64,000 bases of DNA from Niallia alba (lineage in GTDB: Bacteria > Bacillota > Bacilli > Bacillales > Cytobacillaceae): positions 3,760,001 to 3,824,000 of the forward strand of contig NZ_JABBPK010000001.1 of the NCBI RefSeq assembly GCF_012933555.1. Reading direction: 5' to 3'. Made by a program: the position numbers and the translations under genes. Positions 18,319 to 27,573 of this stretch are shown in pieces (within the stretch, counting starts at the first letter, position 1; every line of letters begins with the position of its first letter). The notes beneath the pieces were generated by a model. The model searched no databases and had not been told where the DNA came from. It saw nothing but the letters and a program-made list of their open reading frames with translations.

Positions 18319-19519
18319 ATCTATTTAATCGAACTAAATCGGCATCAGGGTGATTCCCATTTATTATTAAATCCTTTATAATAGTTGAACCAAAAGCACT
18401 ATAAACCGTTCCATTCCCACCAAATCCTAAACAATAGTAGAGATTTTTCTTATTTGGATGTTCCCCAATAAAAGGAATCCCATCCTTGGATTCTCCAAAA
18501 GTAGCACCATAAACATATTCAGCCTTTAATTGCAAATAGGGAAAATGTTCTTTAATGCGAGCCAACAATCTATCTGCATAAATTTGTAAAATCCTTGGAT
18601 CTCTTGGTGATTCTATTGTCTCTTCATCTAAACCGCCAGCTATAATTCTTCCGTCAACGATTGTTCGCATATAAAAGTATGGCCGCTTTGTCTCCCAAAT
18701 TAGACATCTATCCTTCCAATTACGAAAAGAGGATATAGGATTCGTTATGATTGCAAAGGTTCTGTTTAATTCCGTAGGCATTTCCATTGTAAAGTTATCT
18801 AATTGATAACCTGTTGCATAAACGACATGCTTTGCTCGAATAATCGCATCTTCATTATGAAATAACCAATAACCATCTTTGTATTGAGGTTCTGTTACTT
18901 CCGTATTTTCAAAAACTTGGACATTGCTTTTCTTTGAAGCCTCTTTCACTAAAGATAGGACCAACTTTAGGGGATTTACTTCCGCATCCCCCATTGTTCG
19001 AATGGCGCCATGCTTATTAAGTCCATATAATTTATAAAGCATTTCCTCTTCTAAAAATTCTACTGGAAAATTATATTTTTTCAGTATTTCAAATTCTCTT
19101 TGAAGAGATACTATATCAGACTCTGTACTGGCATAATATAAGCTTTGTCTATCTATAAATTGTATATCATCTTGTAAAGATGTTGCAATTTTTTTCAGTT
19201 CTTTCATACCATTCAAGCATAGCTGATAAAATCGAACAGCGTCTTTCTCACCGATGCTTTCAGCAAAGGAATGAAGCATTTTATCATTTGAATACTGTAA
19301 TAAACCAGTATTTGCAGAAGAGCTCCCATTGCCAACACAATTTTTATCCACTAGAATAACATCTAGTGGTTCTTTTGCGAGCTTGTATGTTAACAAAGCT
19401 CCCGACATTCCTGCCCCAATGATAAGAACATCACATGAAACTTCTTTATCCAGCTTTGGATAAACTGGTCTATCACTTATCGTTGTTGGCCAATATAATG
19501 ATCCATGGTATAAGCTCAC
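18317..19519 (-). CDS. FAD-dependent oxidoreductase (DAO family)
   Basis: A 400-residue flavoprotein. The dinucleotide-binding motif VLIIGAGMSGALLTYKLA (about residues 31-48) and GNGSSSANTGLLQYSND near residue 63 are typical of glycine oxidase or D-amino-acid oxidase-like proteins; a C-terminal YCLGFGGNGTVYSAFGS segment completes the FAD site. The amine substrate cannot be predicted. It lies directly downstream of menE, in the place where B. subtilis has menC, but is not related to MenC. Confidence 0.85.
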   Translation of the reverse strand: MSLYHGSLYWPTTISDRPVYPKLDKEVSCDVLIIGAGMSGALLTYKLAKEPLDVILVDKNCVGNGSSSANTGLLQYSNDKMLHSFAESIGEKDAVRFYQLCLNGMKELKKIATSLQDDIQFIDRQSLYYASTESDIVSLQREFEILKKYNFPVEFLEEEMLYKLYGLNKHGAIRTMGDAEVNPLKLVLSLVKEASKKSNVQVFENTEVTEPQYKDGYWLFHNEDAIIRAKHVVYATGYQLDNFTMEMPTELNRTFAIITNPISSFRNWKDRCLIWETKRPYFYMRTIVDGRIIAGGLDEETIESPRDPRILQIYADRLLARIKEHFPYLQLKAEYVYGATFGESKDGIPFIGEHPNKKNLYYCLGFGGNGTVYSAFGSTIIKDLIINGNHPDADLVRLNR

Positions 19520-19582
19520 ATTCCTACACTTCTTTCATTAGTTTTTTCTACGTTTAACCTCATTATCCAGTCTAGTGTTTCC

Positions 19583-21061
19583 TTACAATGAAAAATCCGC
19601 TTGCTCCTCTACCCACTTCCTTAATTCTCTTCTGACTATTTTTCCAGAAGCATTACGTGGAACCTCTGTTACAAAAAATATTCTTTTAGGAATTTTATAT
19701 TTAGCTAAAGAGTTTTCACAATTATTGATAATCTGTTGCTCTGTTAGCATACTTTTTTCTTTTGCTACAAACGCAATCGGAACTTGTCCCCATTTATTAT
19801 TCGGAATCCCAATCACTGCTGCTTCTCTTATTCCTTCCATGTCTGTAAGTACCGCTTCTACTTCTGCTGGATAAACATTTTCTCCTCCTGAAATAATTAA
19901 GTCAGACCGTCTATCTAAGACATAGAGAAAGCCCTCAGAATCTGTATACCCAATGTCACCTGTAAAAAACCATCCATCCTTTAAATGGTTGTCTTTATTT
20001 AAATAACCTTTTGAAACATTTGGGCCGCATACAGTAATCTCTCCAACTTCATTTGGTTCTAATGTTTCTCCTGAATGATTAACAATCTTTAATTGAGCAG
20101 GGAAAAGTGGCTTTCCTGCTGAACCAATTTTTCTAATACTGTCTTCTGGTGATAACGTGACAATTTGTGAAGAGGTTTCTGTCATCCCATAAGAATAATA
20201 AACTGGAATTTCTTTCTTCATGCATCGAGTGAGCAAATCTATTGTGGCAGGTCCTCCACCTAGAAGCATGTACCGGAAATAATCTGGAAATCTGTCACTT
20301 GCAACATGCTCTATTCGTTGCAACATTGTAGTAACAACAGATATAATCGTTACTTTTTCTTTCCACAAATCGGCTAGCACTTTTTTTTCATCAAAGGAAT
20401 CATGCAGGACAATTTTCATACCGTAAATAATACTTCTCATTAAAATAGAATATCCGCTAATATGAAATAATGGGACTGCACATAACCAAGTATCTTTCTC
20501 ATATAAGCCGGCATTTAATGTATTTCCTACTGCACTCCACCAATGGTTACCGTATGATTGAATGACTCCTTTTGGAAGGCCTGTTGTACCGGATGTATAC
20601 ATAATAGTACAAGTATCATCTAAATGAAGTTGCCTTTTTTCTATCGGTTCTATGTAAGGGTTATCTTCCAATTTTTCTTTATAAAAAATGGAAATAACCA
20701 ACTCTTCTTCTAACTGGATTGCCTGCTCCTGAAAGTTTTCTTCTGTTATTAGATAACTAGCATTTGCATCCGATAATTGATAAGCCATTTCTTTCACGGT
20801 TAAGCGATTGTTAAGCAGGACTGCCTTTGCTCCAATAATTTGCATAGCATATAAATGGAGGACTGTTTCTAAATCATTTTTGACAAGAAATCCTACATAA
20901 TCCTTGTCTTTTATTCCAAAAGCAGTCAATATTCCAGCATAATGATAGGCTCTTTCATAAAGTTCTTTAAAAGTTAGCCGCTCATTCTTATAAACAATTG
21001 CTTCTCTATCTGGCGTTAAACTCGCTCTATTTTTTAAAAAATTAGGAAGTATTTCAGTCAT
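19583..21061 (-). CDS. menE: 2-succinylbenzoate-CoA ligase
   Basis: An acyl-CoA synthetase of about 492 residues that activates o-succinylbenzoate in menaquinone synthesis. The AMP-binding signature TIMYTSGTTGLPKGV and a later YGMTETSSQ and GWFFTGDIGY are all present. I placed the start at 21061 (MTEILPNFL), after AGAGG about 12 bases upstream; the frame opens at 21112, but that start has no ribosome site and lies in a hairpin. It is the last men gene. Its partner menC (o-succinylbenzoate synthase) is not in the window. Confidence 0.92.
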   Translation of the reverse strand: MTEILPNFLKNRASLTPDREAIVYKNERLTFKELYERAYHYAGILTAFGIKDKDYVGFLVKNDLETVLHLYAMQIIGAKAVLLNNRLTVKEMAYQLSDANASYLITEENFQEQAIQLEEELVISIFYKEKLEDNPYIEPIEKRQLHLDDTCTIMYTSGTTGLPKGVIQSYGNHWWSAVGNTLNAGLYEKDTWLCAVPLFHISGYSILMRSIIYGMKIVLHDSFDEKKVLADLWKEKVTIISVVTTMLQRIEHVASDRFPDYFRYMLLGGGPATIDLLTRCMKKEIPVYYSYGMTETSSQIVTLSPEDSIRKIGSAGKPLFPAQLKIVNHSGETLEPNEVGEITVCGPNVSKGYLNKDNHLKDGWFFTGDIGYTDSEGFLYVLDRRSDLIISGGENVYPAEVEAVLTDMEGIREAAVIGIPNNKWGQVPIAFVAKEKSMLTEQQIINNCENSLAKYKIPKRIFFVTEVPRNASGKIVRRELRKWVEEQADFSL

Positions 21062-21091
21062 TACTTTTTTTATCCTCTTTTCTATAAACAA

Positions 21092-21148
21092 AGGTGACAC
21101 TATTATTAGCATGTCTAAAAATACATTTGCTAAAAACGAGTGTCACCT
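21092..21148 (-). other. Long hairpin between menB and menE
   Basis: AGGTGACACT and AGTGTCACCT form a perfect 10-base-pair outer stem, with a second stem inside (TTAGC..ATGT against ACAT..GCTAA). It lies in the men mRNA between menB and menE. No U tract follows, so it is more likely an RNA-processing or stability element, or a small dispersed palindrome, than a terminator. Confidence 0.55.
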
Positions 21149-21227
21149 ACTGTTATTTTTTTATAAATGGTACATTAATAACTATTTCCCATAACCGGGA
21201 ATCCAACTATTAATATCCTCTTCCTAA

Positions 21228-22046
21228 TTAAGGGAAACGAGGGAATTGTCCAAAATCAGGGTTGCGTTTTTCCTTAAAGGAATCTCTTCCTTCTTTTGCT
21301 TCATCTGTTGTATAGTACAGTAGTGTTGCATCACCAGCAAACTGCTGAATACCAGCTAATCCATCGGTATCTGCATTAAATGCAGCTTTTAAGAAACGAA
21401 GGGCAGTTGGGCTTTTTTCTAGAATTTCTTCACACCATTTAATCGTTTCTTCTTCTACTTTTTCTAATGGTACAACAGTGTTTACTAAGCCCATGTCTAA
21501 TGCTTCTTGTGCACTGTATTGGCGGCATAAGAACCAAATTTCTCTAGCCTTTTTATGGCCAACGATTCTTGCTAAGTAGCCGGAACCATAACCAGCATCA
21601 AAGCTTCCTACCTTTGGACCAGTTTGTCCAAAAATAGCATTATCTGCAGCAATTGTTAAATCGCAGACGATATGAAGAACGTGTCCTCCACCTATTGCAT
21701 ACCCTTTTACCATGGCGATTACAGGCTTAGGAATAACTCTAATTAGACGCTGTAAATCAAGCACGTTTAAGCGAGGAATTTGATCCTCACCAACATATCC
21801 ACCATGTCCTCTAACTTTTTGATCTCCACCAGAACAGAACGCTTTATCGCCCGCACCAGTTAAAATAATTACGCCCACATCACTGTCATCTCTTGCCATT
21901 GCAAATGCATCAATTAATTCACTTACCGTTCTTGGCGTGAAAGCATTATGTACATGGGGTCTATTAATTGTAATCTTGGCAATTCCATTATATGTTTCAT
22001 AAATAATTTCTTCGTACTGTCTGCCAGCAACCCATTCTACTGTCAT
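21228..22046 (-). CDS. menB: 1,4-dihydroxy-2-naphthoyl-CoA synthase
   Basis: A 272-residue crotonase-fold enzyme that closes the naphthoquinone ring from o-succinylbenzoyl-CoA. Characteristic segments: HNAFTPRTV near residue 33, [11 protein letters not shown] near 71-81 and [16 protein letters not shown] near 145-160. Length matches MenB. An AAGGAGG site precedes the ATG. It lies 37 bases downstream of menH in the menF-D-H-B-E operon. Confidence 0.96.
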   Translation of the reverse strand: MTVEWVAGRQYEEIIYETYNGIAKITINRPHVHNAFTPRTVSELIDAFAMARDDSDVGVIILTGAGDKAFCSGGDQKVRGHGGYVGEDQIPRLNVLDLQRLIRVIPKPVIAMVKGYAIGGGHVLHIVCDLTIAADNAIFGQTGPKVGSFDAGYGSGYLARIVGHKKAREIWFLCRQYSAQEALDMGLVNTVVPLEKVEEETIKWCEEILEKSPTALRFLKAAFNADTDGLAGIQQFAGDATLLYYTTDEAKEGRDSFKEKRNPDFGQFPRFP

Positions 22047-22083
22047 TATTTTTCCTCCTTCTAAACAGGGCTGAACATCTATG

Positions 22084-22890
22084 TCAGCTCCTTAAAAACT
22101 CCAATACTATTGTACCAAAAATTTCAGGTTTCTCCACATGAATTGCATGACCTGCATCATTTACATTTAAATGTTGCATTTTTTTATTGCACTTTGCCAT
22201 TTCTTCCGCAATTCCATCAAACTTTTGATCGAGTTCTCCCGTAATTAAAAGTGCCTTTTTGGGAAACTGGTAAAGTTGAGACCAATAAGAGCTTTGTGCA
22301 CCTGTCCCCATTCCTCTTAAACTATTAGCTAATCCCATTGGATTATTGACTAATCGTTGATCCCTTATCGCCTGCCTAGCGTCTGGACTCAGCCGTTCCT
22401 GGCTTTTGAATAACGGAATCTTCTCCCATTTGTTCACAAAACTTATTATACCCTTTTCAAGGATAGAGTCTCCTAGTTTTTCATCCAGTATTCGTCTTTG
22501 TTTTCTCTCCAATTCAGTTCGTAAACCAGGAGAGGCACTTTCAAGTATTAGTTTCTTAACTGTATCAGGATACTCCATGCTATATGCCAAAGCTAACCTT
22601 CCACCCATCGAATAGCCTAATAAATGAACAGGAGCTATTTGAAGGTAATCAATTAGTGCTTTTAAATGGGAGACGCTTTCCTCCATTACATACTTTTTTG
22701 TTTCTTTCGGTGAATCTGTTTTTCCATGTCCAATAATATCGACTGTTATTACCTTATAATACTTCTTCCATAACGGAATAAACGGAAGCCATGTTCTGCA
22801 ATCCCCAGTAAACCCATGTAATAATAAAAGGGATTCCCCTTCTCCATCAACGGTTATATGATAGTTTACATCTTTTATTTTGATAAACAT
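22084..22890 (-). CDS. menH: MenH, SHCHC synthase (alpha/beta hydrolase)
   Basis: An enzyme of about 268 residues that removes pyruvate from SEPHCHC to give 2-succinyl-6-hydroxy-2,4-cyclohexadiene-1-carboxylate. Catalytic features: LLHGFTGD oxyanion region, Ser in LLGYSMGG, and His in [12 protein letters not shown] chose ATG at 22890, six bases after AAGGTG; an upstream in-frame GTG at 22897-22899 overlaps that ribosome site. It starts 12 bases after the menD stop, matching the B. subtilis order (menH was formerly ytxM). Confidence 0.92.
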   Translation of the reverse strand: MFIKIKDVNYHITVDGEGESLLLLHGFTGDCRTWLPFIPLWKKYYKVITVDIIGHGKTDSPKETKKYVMEESVSHLKALIDYLQIAPVHLLGYSMGGRLALAYSMEYPDTVKKLILESASPGLRTELERKQRRILDEKLGDSILEKGIISFVNKWEKIPLFKSQERLSPDARQAIRDQRLVNNPMGLANSLRGMGTGAQSSYWSQLYQFPKKALLITGELDQKFDGIAEEMAKCNKKMQHLNVNDAGHAIHVEKPEIFGTIVLEFLRS

Positions 22891-22902
22891 ACACTTCACC
22901 TT

Positions 22903-24648
22903 TTAAACTAATTGATCTAACACCTTTTGGATTCGATTGGTCATTTGACGATGCTCTAATAGATTTCGTTCTCGATTTGTTTGTAATTCCCAAACTCTTA
23001 AACCTGCGGTGAAATTACTTTTCTGGAATAACATCTGTAAATCTTGCCAGCTTTTTATAAGCTCATACTCACCCTTATACATTTCCACAGCATGCTTAAA
23101 ATCTATATCTAAAGGAGTTCCAAATAATAACTCAAAATGTCTTGGCAGCTCTACTTGTGGAAGAAACGAAAAGATACCTCCACCATTATTATTGATTAAC
23201 AGTACAGTAATTGGCAGCTGATACAACTGAGATAGGATTAAACCATTAAGATCGTGGAAAAAGGTTAAATCCCCAACAATTAAAAATAGAGGCTGCTTTA
23301 TAACCCCTACACCGAGAGCGGTAGATATTGTTCCATCAATTCCATTTGCACCTCTATTGGCAACAATGGTAACTTCTTTATTTTGCTTATGAAAGAATGT
23401 ATCTAAATCACGAATTGGCATACTGTTACCTACAAATAACACTGCATCATTAGGAATTAATTCTCCTAAGCTGTGGAAAAGCTTGGCTTCACTTATTTCT
23501 TGGATTTCCGCCGTTTGCATTAATTCCTTCTTCGTAAGCTCATTAATTTCAATCCATTTATTTAAATAGTGATTTAGTGAGCAATGAGAAATAACTGATG
23601 TAAGCTTTTCGCAAAAATAACCTTCTTCACAATAAACCATTTCTGTAGTTAATTGGTTAGGATCCCTGTAGCCACTACCTCCATCTACAACAATCTGTTT
23701 TGCTTGTTCATTTTCACGTAAGAAAATGGTTAATGGCTTAGAGACAGGCATACTTCCAAATCTAATAATCACATCTGGTTTTAGTAAGGATTTTACCTTT
23801 TCATTTCTTAAAAAAGTATCATATGTGTCAATGATAATTTCCTTGTCCGCACTCTTGCTTCGTAGTTGTGATAATGGATCAGCAATGATTGGAAAACCAG
23901 TCTGTCCCGCTAGTTTTATTACCTTTGCAAAAAATTCCTCATTATTTATTTCTCCACAAATAATAATTCCTTTTCTGTCCTCTTTCTTATTAAGAGTTGA
24001 TACTAGATCCTGAAAATAAGAATCGCTTAATATAAACTCCCCAGTTTGAATTTGAATGGATGTTTTTTTCTGTTCTTCTAGACGATAATATTCTAAATTA
24101 TCCAAATCAGGGATTAACGGTTCTCTTAATGGTATATTTACATGGACAGGACCACTAGGATGCTGCTTCGCCATTGCAATGGCTCTGGCTCCGACTGTCT
24201 TAGCATATCTAATCATACCTGGACTACTATCTGGTGTAGCCATTTCCATAAACCATTTTACATGCTTCCCATATAGATCTAATTGATCAATTGCTTGAGG
24301 AGCCCCAACATCTCTTAGTTCATGGGGACGATCTGCCGTCAACACAACTAACGGGATACGCGAAATTTTCGCCTCTACGATGGCGGGAAAATAATTCGCG
24401 GCAGCTGTTCCTGATGTACACACTAACACAGTCGGTTTCTTTGATGCTTTCGCTATTCCTAACGCAAAAAAAGCTGCTGATCTTTCATCAACATGTACAT
24501 GTAACTGGATATCTTCTTCTTCTGCTAGCAATAGACTGATTGGTGTAGATCTCGAACCAGGGCTAATAACAGCATGCGCTACTCCGTTTTTTACTAACTC
24601 GGAAATCAGTGCATGCACATAAGCTGTTAACTGTTGCTGATGACTCAT
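22903..24648 (-). CDS. menD: SEPHCHC synthase (2-oxoglutarate decarboxylase)
   Basis: A 581-residue thiamine-diphosphate enzyme joining 2-oxoglutarate to isochorismate. The N-terminal ThDP domain has VISPGSRSTPI near residues 24-34 and HVDERSAAFFALGIAK; the C-terminal ThDP/Mg motif is GDLTFFHDLNG followed by INNNGGGIFSFLP. Length is normal for MenD. Its ribosome site GGAGGAAA lies in the last codons of menF, whose stop is one base from this ATG, so the pair is translationally coupled. Confidence 0.96.
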   Translation of the reverse strand: MSHQQQLTAYVHALISELVKNGVAHAVISPGSRSTPISLLLAEEEDIQLHVHVDERSAAFFALGIAKASKKPTVLVCTSGTAAANYFPAIVEAKISRIPLVVLTADRPHELRDVGAPQAIDQLDLYGKHVKWFMEMATPDSSPGMIRYAKTVGARAIAMAKQHPSGPVHVNIPLREPLIPDLDNLEYYRLEEQKKTSIQIQTGEFILSDSYFQDLVSTLNKKEDRKGIIICGEINNEEFFAKVIKLAGQTGFPIIADPLSQLRSKSADKEIIIDTYDTFLRNEKVKSLLKPDVIIRFGSMPVSKPLTIFLRENEQAKQIVVDGGSGYRDPNQLTTEMVYCEEGYFCEKLTSVISHCSLNHYLNKWIEINELTKKELMQTAEIQEISEAKLFHSLGELIPNDAVLFVGNSMPIRDLDTFFHKQNKEVTIVANRGANGIDGTISTALGVGVIKQPLFLIVGDLTFFHDLNGLILSQLYQLPITVLLINNNGGGIFSFLPQVELPRHFELLFGTPLDIDFKHAVEMYKGEYELIKSWQDLQMLFQKSNFTAGLRVWELQTNRERNLLEHRQMTNRIQKVLDQLV

Positions 24649-24649
24649 T

Positions 24650-26029
24650 TTATTTTCCTCCTAACGCAGTTAGCATCGGCTTAAATTTAATAGCTGTTTC
24701 CTCGTATTCAGAGTCAGGATCAGAGTCAGCGACAATCCCGCACCCAGCAAAGATTGTTGCAACATTGCCATGTAGTAAGCCTGAACGAATACTTACAGCG
24801 AATTCACCATTACCTTGATAATCAAGCCAACCGATTGGGGCACCATACATACCTCTATCTAGTCCTTCCACCTCTCTTATAACCTTTAACGCTTCTTCGC
24901 GTGGAAAACCACCGAGGGCTGGAGTTGGATGCAATAATCGAATTAAGGAAATTAATGATTCTGTTTCTTTCACCTTACCACTAACAGGTGTATAAAGATG
25001 CTGAATATCTCTCATTTTCATGATTTGCGGATTTGGTGGCATTTCTACCCTACTGCATACTTCTTCCATGGCATTCTTAATCATTTTAACAACATAATTA
25101 TGTTCTTCTCTATTTTTTAAATCAGAAAGCAACGCTTCTGCTAGGGTATTATCTTCTTCTTTGTTTCCCCCTCTAGAAATAGAGCCAGCTAGACATGTAG
25201 AAAAAACGGTCTCTCCTTCTTTTTTTACCAATCTTTCAGGAGATGCCCCTATAAAGCATTTATCTTTTGCTTCCAAGGCGAAAATATAACCGTTGCTCTG
25301 TTGTTGTATTAATTTTTTTAGTACAAGCTCTGATTCTAATTCTCTTGAGAAATGGATTTTACTAGCACGAGCTAACACTACTTTTTTTAGATGTCCATCT
25401 AAATTGCTTATTACTTTATCAACCGTATTCTTCCATGTTGCACGGTCTACCTCTGTTATTTTCTTAATAGACGGTTCAGATGGAGAAGAATATTCTTCTA
25501 ATTTTTTTTGAAATGCGAACGAGTTTTTTTCCAGCTCCACTTTTGCATTTTCTATTCTATCTTTTTGAATAAATATATTTGTTGTAATGAATTGAATTCC
25601 ATTTATTTCACTTAACATAAACTGTGGCACATAAAAATGGGCTTCAGAGAATCCATCCCAGTCCTGAGTCTTCTCTTTTAATGGATCAAAGGAAAAACCC
25701 CCTAAAAGAACAGGACCAATTCCAATATGATTGAATTCATTAAATACAATCGCATTTTCTATAAGCTGTTTCCATTTCTTCTCCACATAAGAATACGAAC
25801 TTTCTCCTTTTGAACATTCAATTTTTTCGCAAACGCCAATTCCTACTAGCATGTTTTCCCCAGAAGGTTCTTTCCAAAAAAAACGTTTCCCCTTATAGGC
25901 ATGGAATTTAGAAAAAAAGTCCAGAATATCCGTGTTTTCTTCTATCTTCCTGACTTCACTAACTAAAATTGTGGAAGAAACACTATCCCTTATTTTTGTT
26001 TGTACCATTGTTCCAAATGCTTCATTCAT
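24650..26029 (-). CDS. menF: Isochorismate synthase
   Basis: An isochorismate synthase of about 459 residues, the first committed step of menaquinone synthesis from chorismate. The chorismate-binding domain shows FIGASPERLVKKEG, STCLAGSISRGG, EEHNYVV and HPTPALGGFPREEAL. The start is uncertain: I favour ATG at 26029 behind AGGGGG (12-base gap); the frame also opens with TTG at 26059, with no good ribosome site. It heads the menF-D-H-B-E operon. A hairpin with a U run 170 bases upstream may attenuate the operon. Confidence 0.92.
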   Translation of the reverse strand: MNEAFGTMVQTKIRDSVSSTILVSEVRKIEENTDILDFFSKFHAYKGKRFFWKEPSGENMLVGIGVCEKIECSKGESSYSYVEKKWKQLIENAIVFNEFNHIGIGPVLLGGFSFDPLKEKTQDWDGFSEAHFYVPQFMLSEINGIQFITTNIFIQKDRIENAKVELEKNSFAFQKKLEEYSSPSEPSIKKITEVDRATWKNTVDKVISNLDGHLKKVVLARASKIHFSRELESELVLKKLIQQQSNGYIFALEAKDKCFIGASPERLVKKEGETVFSTCLAGSISRGGNKEEDNTLAEALLSDLKNREEHNYVVKMIKNAMEEVCSRVEMPPNPQIMKMRDIQHLYTPVSGKVKETESLISLIRLLHPTPALGGFPREEALKVIREVEGLDRGMYGAPIGWLDYQGNGEFAVSIRSGLLHGNVATIFAGCGIVADSDPDSEYEETAIKFKPMLTALGGK

Positions 26030-26198
26030 CCCGTTTTGAATCCCCCTAAAACAAATCAAGAGTTTTATTTCTTGATTCTATTGGTTCAAAGATATACGCT
26101 TACTTATTATTTTAGCATATTTTACGATACACCTGTCCTTTATATTATGTCAATCATAGTGAATTCTTAATGCCGTTTCCAAATTTTGTACAATATAA

Positions 26199-26227
26199 AA
26201 AAATCCTCTTAAAAAGAAGAGGTTTGA
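26199..26227 (-). terminator. Terminator-like hairpin upstream of menF
   Basis: On the minus strand CCTCTTCTTTTTAAGAGG is followed by ATTTTTTTAT. It lies between the yteA start (opposite strand) and menF. No minus-strand gene ends just before it, so it may be a transcription attenuator in the menF leader; no aptamer or leader peptide is recognisable. Confidence 0.55.
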
Positions 26228-26330
26228 TAACCATAAAACAGGGAAATTTATGAATAGCTTGTCTTACATTTAATCTCCAATTACGTTTATACTGTTTTGT
26301 TATAATCGTATAGATAAGGATGTGTTTAAC

Positions 26331-27083
26331 TTGTTGTCAACAGAACAAATAAATCATTTAAAAAAAGAATTAGAAGACAGAAAATCAAATGTATTGAATA
26401 GGATTAATGGATATGCAAGTGAAGAAAATGTTCAAGAATCAGTAGGTGAATTATCAAGCTATGATAACCATCCGGCAGATATGGGAACCGAGTTATATGA
26501 AAGAGAAAAAGATTCAGCATTAGAAGAACATGACCAATCTGAATTAAATAAAATTAATAACGCTTTGAAAGCAATAGAAGATGGATCTTATGGGATTTGT
26601 AAAGTTTCAGGAAAAGAAATTCCTTATGAGAGATTAGAAGCAATTCCAACTGCCCTCACTCTCAAAGAATATAGCGAAGAACAATCTATAGCTTCTGATC
26701 GCCCAGTTGAAGATGATATCCTTGAACTAGCTCATGGAAATGAATATCGTCACTATGATACTGGTGACGTGAGAGACTATCAAGATAGTTTTCAAGAAGT
26801 TGCCCGCTATGGGACATCTGAAACTCCCTCAGATTTAAGAGGTGATTTTAAAGATTATGATAGTCTTTATGATAGGGATAGTGATAACGGAGACTTCCCT
26901 GAAGACTATGAAGCCTTTACAGCTACAAATATTGATGGCTCTGAACGATCTGTTTACCCTTCTAAAGAAAAGGAACAATATGAGCAGGCATTAGATGATG
27001 AAGGAATAGAAGCTCCTTTTGGAGATGTCCCTTACCGTAAAACAGATGGATATACAGACAATAAGGGAAAAAAAGAGAAATAA
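26331..27083 (+). CDS. yteA: YteA family sporulation protein (DksA/TraR-like, degenerate zinc finger)
   Basis: A 250-residue protein with an N-terminal helical DksA-like part (LSTEQINHLKKELEDRK), the region DNHPADMGTELYEREKD (about residues 45-61), and YGICKVSGKEIPYERLEA near residue 90. Of the four zinc cysteines usual for the TraR/DksA finger only one remains. The C-terminal half is acidic and low in complexity. I chose TTG at 26331, ten bases after AAGGA; GTG at 26322 touches that site. It is divergent from menF, as in B. subtilis. A TATAAT box lies at 26301. Probably sporulation-related. Confidence 0.83.
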   Translation: MLSTEQINHLKKELEDRKSNVLNRINGYASEENVQESVGELSSYDNHPADMGTELYEREKDSALEEHDQSELNKINNALKAIEDGSYGICKVSGKEIPYERLEAIPTALTLKEYSEEQSIASDRPVEDDILELAHGNEYRHYDTGDVRDYQDSFQEVARYGTSETPSDLRGDFKDYDSLYDRDSDNGDFPEDYEAFTATNIDGSERSVYPSKEKEQYEQALDDEGIEAPFGDVPYRKTDGYTDNKGKKEK

Positions 27084-27566
27084 GGTTGGGACATAATTTT
27101 TTCAGCTATAAATAAACCCGAATAATTATACGATAATAACACACCATTGTTCAGGTTTATAAAAGACTGTTTCAGTAAAGTTGGTGTTAATATCCGCAGC
27201 CTGAATACACTTCGCTTTCCATGGGGCGAGCGCCGAGCCGCAGTCTGCCTATGTCCTGCAGGGTCTCGGACTTTCTCGCAGCTCCCATAGGAGTCTACGT
27301 GTATTTAGGCTGCTCCATTTTTCTTGCTAATTTATTTTTTCTTGGCAAAAAATAAATTTTTAGAAATTGCCTTTAAAAACGAAGTGGAATGGAGCGGAAA
27401 ACACTCGACTCCTGCGGAAAATAGAGGAAAGCGAGTGTTTGTAGCGCAATGGAACGAATTAGTTTTTAGACTTGACTATATTTAAAAACTTAGAATACTT
27501 TATTTAAGAGCTAAATGAGATTGTTCGTCTTTACAGAGTGGCTATTTAGTTTTATCCCCGCCTCTT
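27083..27566 (+). repeat. GGCTGGGA-bounded dispersed repeat, copy 2
   Basis: It begins AGGTTGGGACATAA right after the yteA stop and ends TTTTATCCCCGCCTCTT eight bases before the glgP stop. Inside: the AAACCCGAATAAT..ATTGTTCAGGTTT palindrome, the core GCAGCCTGAATACACTTCG..CGTGTATTTAGGCTGC, and GGAATGGAGCGG..GTAGCGCAATGGAACGAATTAG. Compared with the copy near 59 kb, about 65 bases are missing from the second core (the CTGCGGAAAATAGAGGAAAGCGAG junction near 27415-27435). Confidence 0.87.
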
Positions 27567-27573
27567 CCAGCTC

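Noticed and set aside
24650-26059. Longer menF start at TTG 26059
   Set aside because: No Shine-Dalgarno sequence precedes it; ATG 26029 follows AGGGGG, though the spacing is long, so doubt remains.
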